Source: DATMRF01 sp035566435 (lineage in GTDB: Bacteria > Verrucomicrobiota > Verrucomicrobiia > Limisphaerales > UBA8199). From it: a stretch of DNA of 64,000 nt. Positions 62,108 to 64,000 of this stretch are shown in pieces. The translations under genes and the position numbers were made by a program. The stretch is from positions 1-64,000 of the forward strand of contig DATMRF010000050.1 in the NCBI GenBank assembly GCA_035566435.1. The letters run 5' to 3'. The notes below the pieces were generated by a model. It saw only the letters and a program-made list of their open reading frames with translations. It was not told where the DNA came from and did not search any database. Every line of letters begins with the position of its first letter. Position 1 is the first letter of the stretch.

Positions 62108-63592
62108 ATGAGTGCTGTCAATGAAACCTTAATCCGCGATGTCGTGGCGGAGGTCCTCGGCCGCCTCGGTAAGAACGGCTCGCTCCCCTCTGACCCGGCG
62201 CCTGCAGTTTGCGGCGGCGCCAACGAGGCCCAAGCCAGCGCCGGCACCATCAAGCGCGGCCGATCCGGTGTCTTCCAGGACGCCAACGAAGCTTGCGCCG
62301 CCGCTCACGCCGGCTTCCTTCAGTTGAAGCAGAAAGGCGTCGCTGCGCGCGCCAGGATCGTCGAAATCGTAAAGGCCCTTGCCGAAGCCAATGCCGCTCA
62401 GTGGGGCCGACTCGAGCTGGAAGAGACGAAAATCGGCCGCCTCGACCACAAGGTCGAGAAGCTTCAGATTATTAAGCTGGTGCCCGGGGTCGAATGGCTG
62501 CATCCGGATGCTCGCAGCGGCGACCACGGTATCACGCTCGAGGAATACACGCCGTTTGGCGTCGTCGCCGCCATCACCCCTTCCACCCATTCCATCCCCA
62601 CATTGAGCGGCAACGTAGTGAACATCGTCGCCGCCGGCAACGCCGTGGTGTTCAATGCCCATCCCAATGCCTCAAAATGCGCCGCGACAGCCGTTCGTGA
62701 GTATAATCGGGCGATTGAACGCGAGGTCGGGATCGAAAATGTCATCACCATCATCGAGCAACCGACGCTCGATTCGTTCAAAGCTATCTGCCACCACGAA
62801 GCGGTCCGCTTGCTCTGCGTCACCGGCGGCCCGGCCGTCGTGAAGGCGGCAATGCAGACGGGCAAGCGCGCAATCTGCGCCGGCCCCGGCAACCCGCCGG
62901 TGCTGGTCGATGACACCGCCTGCATGCAACGCGCTGCCAAAGCCATCATCGCCGGTGCGGCTTATGACAATAACCTGCTCTGCATCGGTGAGAAGGAAGT
63001 CTTTGTGCTGGACGCGGTCGCCGATGAACTCATGGCCCAAATGGAGAAGGCGGGAGCCTTCCGCCTGGCCGGCGCCCAACTGCAGCGCCTGACTCAGGAA
63101 GCCTTCACCTTCAAAGAAGGCCACGGGGCAGGGTGTCCCGAGCCAGTCGTCAACAAAGCCCTGATTGGCAGGGACGCCAGCGTGCTCGCGAAAGCCGCGG
63201 GCGTGACTGCACCCGACAAAACCGAATTGCTGTTCGCCGAAACCGACAAAGACCACGTCTTCGTAAAGGAGGAGCAAATGATGCCCTTCATTCCGATCGT
63301 GCGGGTGAAAACCGTCGAGGAAGGGATCGAAGCCTCGCTGGCCGCCGAGCACAATTACAAGCACACCTCCATCATTCACTCGCATGACGTCGAGCACATG
63401 ACCGCGATGGCGCGGGCGCTCGACACGACGCTCTTTGTCAAGAATGGCCCTTGCATGGCCGGCCTGGGCCTCGGCGGCGAGGGTTACCTGAGCTATTCCA
63501 TCGCCACTCCCACCGGCGAAGGCGTCACGAATCCTCGCACCTTCGCCCGCGTCCGCCGTTGTGTCATGGTCGACAACCTCCGGATCTATTGA
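62108..63592 (+). CDS. pduP: CoA-acylating aldehyde dehydrogenase of the microcompartment
   Basis: The 494-residue protein has an N-terminal amphipathic helix (NETLIRDVVAEVLGRLGK), a linker, and the aldehyde dehydrogenase core: YTPFGVVAAITPSTHSIPTL, HPNASKCAA, CVTGGPAVVKAAM and catalytic Cys in AAYDNNLLCIGEKEVF. It oxidises propionaldehyde or a similar aldehyde to acyl-CoA using NAD and CoA. The N-terminal helix is the usual shell-targeting peptide. The gene name is by analogy with PduP/EutE; in PVC loci the substrate comes from lactaldehyde. Confidence 0.93.
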   Translation: MSAVNETLIRDVVAEVLGRLGKNGSLPSDPAPAVCGGANEAQASAGTIKRGRSGVFQDANEACAAAHAGFLQLKQKGVAARARIVEIVKALAEANAAQWGRLELEETKIGRLDHKVEKLQIIKLVPGVEWLHPDARSGDHGITLEEYTPFGVVAAITPSTHSIPTLSGNVVNIVAAGNAVVFNAHPNASKCAATAVREYNRAIEREVGIENVITIIEQPTLDSFKAICHHEAVRLLCVTGGPAVVKAAMQTGKRAICAGPGNPPVLVDDTACMQRAAKAIIAGAAYDNNLLCIGEKEVFVLDAVADELMAQMEKAGAFRLAGAQLQRLTQEAFTFKEGHGAGCPEPVVNKALIGRDASVLAKAAGVTAPDKTELLFAETDKDHVFVKEEQMMPFIPIVRVKTVEEGIEASLAAEHNYKHTSIIHSHDVEHMTAMARALDTTLFVKNGPCMAGLGLGGEGYLSYSIATPTGEGVTNPRTFARVRRCVMVDNLRIY

Positions 63593-63628
63593 CTATGACG
63601 TTAGCCGACAAGCGAAGTGGCGGGGTAT

Positions 63629-63719
63629 TGCAGTGTTGGAGTGTTGGCTTCCATCACTCCATTACTCCATTACTCCAATACTGCATCGCTCCATCACTCC
63701 ATCACTCCCCTCCTCCGCC
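63629..63719 (+). promoter_or_regulatory. Octamer-repeat leader with hairpin before BMC-P 2
   Basis: Seven octamers of the CCATYACT type occupy 63651-63706 and a C-rich stretch follows up to the ATG. TGCAGTGTTGGAGT at 63629-63642 can pair with ACTCCAATACTGCA at 63672-63685, all but one pair Watson-Crick and that one G-T. Confidence 0.65.
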
Positions 63720-63986
63720 ATGCTCCTCGCTCGCGTAGAAGGCAACGTCGTCGCTACCCGGAAGCATCCCAGCTTCGAGGGCTGGCGACTCGTCATTTGC
63801 CAACCGATCGGCCAGGCCGGCGAACCTGAGGGCGTGCCGCAGGTCGCCATCGACGCCCACGGGGCCGGCCTGCACCAGCGCGTTGTCATCTCCTCCGACG
63901 GCATGGCGGCACGGAAAGCGGTCGGCGATAGCAAAAGCCCTGCCCGCTGGATGGTAATCGGCATCGTGGACGAAGAAGAAGCATGA
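63720..63986 (+). CDS. BMC-P (EutN/CcmL) vertex protein 2
   Basis: The 88-residue protein starts MLLARVEGNVVATRKHPSFE and continues RLVICQPIG, QVAIDAHGAGLHQRVVISSD and ARWMVIGIVDEEEA. It is a shorter EutN/CcmL relative of the first copy and should form pentamers as well. The ATG at 63720 is set by homology; the frame upstream runs through the octamer repeats and is not coding. The operon probably continues beyond the window. Confidence 0.93.
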   Translation: MLLARVEGNVVATRKHPSFEGWRLVICQPIGQAGEPEGVPQVAIDAHGAGLHQRVVISSDGMAARKAVGDSKSPARWMVIGIVDEEEA

Positions 63987-64000
63987 GATTGGGAACCGTC

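Noticed and set aside
63651..63706. CRISPR or microsatellite reading of the octamer arrays
   Set aside because: The units are only 7-8 nt, degenerate and without spacers, so they are neither CRISPR repeats nor a pure microsatellite.

Overview
The window looks like a chromosomal segment of a GC-rich Verrucomicrobiota bacterium, probably of the Limisphaerales/Pedosphaera type. The pointers are GloVer-repeat and lamin-tail secreted proteins, prepilin-like proteins with the H-X9-DG motif, large secreted RHS proteins, many small intergenic hairpin repeats, and a microcompartment locus of the Planctomycetes-Verrucomicrobia (PVC) kind. The assignment rests on gene content and recalled family knowledge, not on a search.

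Left part (1-14.4 kb): a minus-strand secreted block with a beta-helix-like protein, a 1942-residue RHS protein, a small membrane protein placed like an immunity gene, and a displaced 1.1-kb second copy of the RHS core cut off beside a possible transposase gene at the window edge. A degenerate LuxR-type regulator and a DUF3631 ATPase of mobile-element type follow; the ATPase is flanked by an iteron-like cluster of TGACGGGT repeats.

Middle (15-34 kb): mostly housekeeping and signalling. There is a triple-receiver protein, an arabinose/fucose isomerase-like enzyme, mutM, tRNA-Asn, a phosphoribosyltransferase, the rpsB-tsf-pyrH cluster, an AMMECR1 protein, a GH29 fucosidase followed by a ClpP homologue that lacks its catalytic Ser and His, a DinB-like protein, tRNA-Ile(CAU) with a degenerate tandem copy, a CheY-like protein, an aspartate-type aminotransferase, two prepilin-like proteins, a SecD-like lipoprotein, a 43-residue basic protein, and a PAS histidine kinase whose phosphoacceptor His is Asp.

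Right part: two large secreted proteins (34.5-44.7 kb) and then the most coherent system of the window (44.9-64 kb). A minus-strand operon encodes DeoR regulator, GH105-DUF4861, KduI, KduD, an ExuT-like transporter, a UxuA-type mannonate dehydratase, GH95, rhamnose mutarotase and GH106 rhamnosidase. Divergent from it is a plus-strand microcompartment operon: PduL, BMC-H, BMC-H, acetate kinase, BMC-H, BMC-P, CoA-acylating aldehyde dehydrogenase, BMC-P, running off the right edge. Together they suggest breakdown of rhamnogalacturonan-type pectin: the uronate branch goes through KduI/KduD to 2-keto-3-deoxygluconate, while rhamnose and fucose would yield lactaldehyde, oxidised inside the compartment to acyl-CoA, acyl-phosphate and then acid plus ATP. 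The aldolase and sugar kinases of that route are not in the window.

A pattern across the whole window is a set of degenerate 7-8-nt-period, G-poor tandem repeats in gene spacers. They lie directly before the starts of several microcompartment genes, and a similar leader precedes tsf, in place of obvious Shine-Dalgarno sites.
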